Shown here: positions 6,420 through 7,771 of the stretch, piece by piece
How positions within the stretch are numbered: the first letter of the stretch is position 1
How the letters are laid out: every line of letters starts with the position of its first letter
Assembly (NCBI GenBank): GCA_003219115.1
Contig: QHPN01000205.1
Coordinates: 1-7,771, forward strand
Length of the DNA stretch: 7,771 nucleotides
Direction: 5' to 3'
Source of the DNA: Verrucomicrobiota bacterium
GTDB taxonomy: Bacteria > Verrucomicrobiota > Verrucomicrobiia > Chthoniobacterales > UBA10450
Translations under genes and position numbers: made by a program
The notes under the pieces: model-generated
The model's database searches: none
Seen by the model: the letters and a program-made list of their open reading frames with translations, nothing else
Told to the model about the DNA's origin: nothing

Positions 6420-7613
6420 CTAAGGACGCAGCAGCGTGAGATGCAGAAGTTCCGCGGGCGCGCGTACTCGCAAGGGAAACCAATTGCCTACTCCATTCGA
6501 GACGATCACCTTGCTCGCTCCCTTGGTGTAAAGGCCGGACCAGTAGCGAAACAGCGCCGGCCCGAACCCACATTGCTCGTTTAACATAAGCTGTCCGCCA
6601 TGGGTATGGCCGGCGAGGGTAAGAGGAATCGATGCTGCTGCTGCCGCATCGAAAGCATGCGGATGATGCGCCAGAAGGATGGGAAAACTTTCTGGCTGAC
6701 GCTGATTGAGGAGCTGGCGCACCGCGGCGGCGATAGCCACATCCCTGTTCTCGCGGGCCCTCGTCCAACTTAGGCCAAGCAGTTGTAGGGGTGTGCCACG
6801 GATAGTGATCACGACCGATTCGTCGAGAAGAAATGGAATGCCTGAGTCTTTCACCCGGCGTTCGAACTCGGGACCATTCTCGATCAAATCGTGATTACCT
6901 TCGATCAGGTAAACGCCGTGGCTGGCTTGCATGGATCTAACGAGATCGAGACCGTGGTCAAGATCCGCGATAGCGTCATTAATCAAGTCGCCGGTAAGAA
7001 GAACGAGATCGGCGCGTAACTCGTTAACAACCCGGACCACCTCGTGCAAGATGCGGCCGGAGGTGAACCGGCCGACATGCATATCGCTGATTTGGGTGAT
7101 GGTTAGCCCGTGAAGATCGCTTGGCAAACCAACGATCGGTAGAACGAAGCGGCGAACGCGAAATTGATCGAGCTGTCGCATCGCAATGGTGGCCAGACTG
7201 ACGTTGAAGAGCGGTGGCGCCGCGGCGAGAGCGACTCCCAGAAACTGTCGCCGACTCAATGCGCCGTTTGCATCCCGGGGCGCCGAGTTGGAATTACGTA
7301 GGCGCCGAGCGATTCGGATAAGCGCCACCATTGCGAAAATTGGGAGGAGCGCCACTGACAGCAACAACAGGAGCGGCAGAAGAATCATGTGCCAGATGAA
7401 GACGGTTGCAATCGCGAACTTCGAGAACAGAGCGGTCGATTCTGCGTGAGAAAAGCGCTGGGTCAGCAGCCAGCTCAATCCCGCTAATTGGGCCAGAGCA
7501 AAAATGGCGATGGTGATACGCGCAAAGGTCGGTTTAGCGATTCGTGCCGAGGCCACCCACCGGAGGAGGTCCAGAGCGAAGATAGTGCCGATCAAGGCGA
7601 GAACGAACCGCAT
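6420..7613 (-). CDS. Membrane-anchored calcineurin-type metallophosphoesterase (YkuE-like)
   Basis: This 397-residue protein has a complete two-metal phosphoesterase core: D177/H179 (DMH), D209 (TGD), N240-H241 (GNHD), H316 (AHHP) and H336/H338 (GHTHGGQ). In the YkuE group such proteins act on the outer side of the membrane, possibly on phospholipid or UDP-linked precursors; the substrate here is unknown. The N-terminal third is membrane-embedded: hydrophobic segments at about 3-21, 30-50 and a long run 66-100 followed by RIARR. A twin-arginine-like motif SRRQFLG (120-126) and another hydrophobic stretch to about 143 come next, so the catalytic domain (about 165-397) probably faces the periplasm. 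Start ATG 7613 has no evident Shine-Dalgarno. The gene is followed by an intrinsic terminator at 6331-6361, so it is probably monocistronic, and it is divergent from the gene starting at 7761. Confidence 0.92.
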   Translation of the reverse strand: MRFVLALIGTIFALDLLRWVASARIAKPTFARITIAIFALAQLAGLSWLLTQRFSHAESTALFSKFAIATVFIWHMILLPLLLLLSVALLPIFAMVALIRIARRLRNSNSAPRDANGALSRRQFLGVALAAAPPLFNVSLATIAMRQLDQFRVRRFVLPIVGLPSDLHGLTITQISDMHVGRFTSGRILHEVVRVVNELRADLVLLTGDLINDAIADLDHGLDLVRSMQASHGVYLIEGNHDLIENGPEFERRVKDSGIPFLLDESVVITIRGTPLQLLGLSWTRARENRDVAIAAAVRQLLNQRQPESFPILLAHHPHAFDAAAAASIPLTLAGHTHGGQLMLNEQCGFGPALFRYWSGLYTKGASKVIVSNGVGNWFPLRVRAPAELLHLTLLRP

Positions 7614-7743
7614 TCATAAAGATAGAGCTAAAGAGCCAAAAAGCTCGGAGCGTGGGGTCTGGACAGAGCTCGTTTCTCTAATGCGAAGCATGGTTTTCGC
7701 AGTATTGAGCCATCCGATGATTGGGATAAATGCGAATATTTAT

Positions 7744-7752
7744 AGGAGGTGA
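7744..7752 (+). promoter_or_regulatory. Strong Shine-Dalgarno sequence AGGAGGTGA
   Basis: AGGAGGTGA matches the 16S rRNA anti-Shine-Dalgarno over nine bases and sits 8 nt before an ATG at 7761 in an AT-rich leader (ACTATATA). It is the strongest ribosome binding site in the window and implies that a well-translated gene starts here. The rest of the intergenic stretch 7614-7743 contains no gene that I can support. Confidence 0.75.
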
Positions 7753-7760
7753 ACTATATA

Positions 7761-7771
7761 ATGATACCAAA
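7761..7771 (+). CDS. Start of a gene cut by the window end
   Basis: ATG ATA CCA (Met-Ile-Pro) follows the strong Shine-Dalgarno at ideal distance, and the frame runs off the window after three full codons. The product cannot be identified from so few residues. The strong ribosome binding site fits a highly translated gene, but that is inference. It is divergent from the metallophosphoesterase. Confidence 0.55.

Noticed and set aside
6094..6768. 224-residue minus-strand open frame over the Spy-like gene and phosphoesterase 3' end
   Set aside because: It is a shadow of two well-supported genes and would read through the intrinsic terminator; its composition is Ser/Arg/Leu-rich without domains.
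7624..7650. GAGCT...AGCTC inverted repeat upstream of the phosphoesterase gene
   Set aside because: A 5-bp stem with an 11-nt loop and no T-run is within chance expectation.

Overview
This window looks like a piece of a bacterial chromosome of moderate GC (slightly above 50% by eye), most likely from a soil Verrucomicrobiota (Chthoniobacterales/Spartobacteria type). That assignment is an inference. It rests mainly on the large secreted protein, whose Ig-like repeats are followed by two copies of a C-terminal module (STRxLVQxG...IGGFxxxG...GPTLTxFG) that I associate with such genomes. Other supports are the alpha/beta hydrolase with a C-terminal TPR and the weak or absent Shine-Dalgarno sequences before several genes. 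No rRNA or tRNA gene, CRISPR array, transposase or phage gene was recognised.

Layout, left to right. (1) 8-1231 (+): secreted alpha/beta-hydrolase-fold protein fused to TPR-like helices, with the usual serine nucleophile apparently missing. (2) 1322-1438 (+): a short decayed 3' end of a MacB/FtsX-type (ADOP-like) ABC permease, lying in the convergent gap and not recognisable as a full gene. (3) 1463-2503 (-): zinc-dependent, probably NADP-linked alcohol/aldehyde reductase of the YahK/cinnamyl-alcohol dehydrogenase type. (4) 2693-5026 (-): 777-residue secreted Ig-repeat protein with an internal two-domain duplication and a duplicated C-terminal module. A phased set of TACGTAGAC motifs lies 35-85 bp upstream of it. 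(5) 5279-5503 and 5642-5839 (-): two very small membrane proteins, the second of the DUF2892 (YgaP-like) family, with repeated TAGACAAA motifs in front of the first. (6) 5971-6291 (+), divergent from them: a small exported Spy/CpxP-like LTxxQ protein with four cysteines. (7) 6420-7613 (-): membrane-anchored calcineurin-type metallophosphoesterase (YkuE-like) with an internal twin-arginine motif, followed by a clear intrinsic terminator. (8) 7761 onward (+): the first codons of a gene with a near-perfect Shine-Dalgarno sequence, cut by the window end.

Most of the proteins are predicted to act at or beyond the inner membrane: exported hydrolase, secreted adhesin-like protein, small membrane proteins, Spy-like protein and membrane phosphoesterase. 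They do not form one obvious operon: the strands alternate and the gaps exceed 120 bp. The DUF2892/small-membrane-protein pair facing the Spy-like gene could be an envelope-stress module, but this is only suggestive. I did not find a convincing new multi-gene system. The best leads are the nucleophile-less hydrolase, the permease remnant, the two repeated-motif control regions and the internal duplication of the Ig protein.
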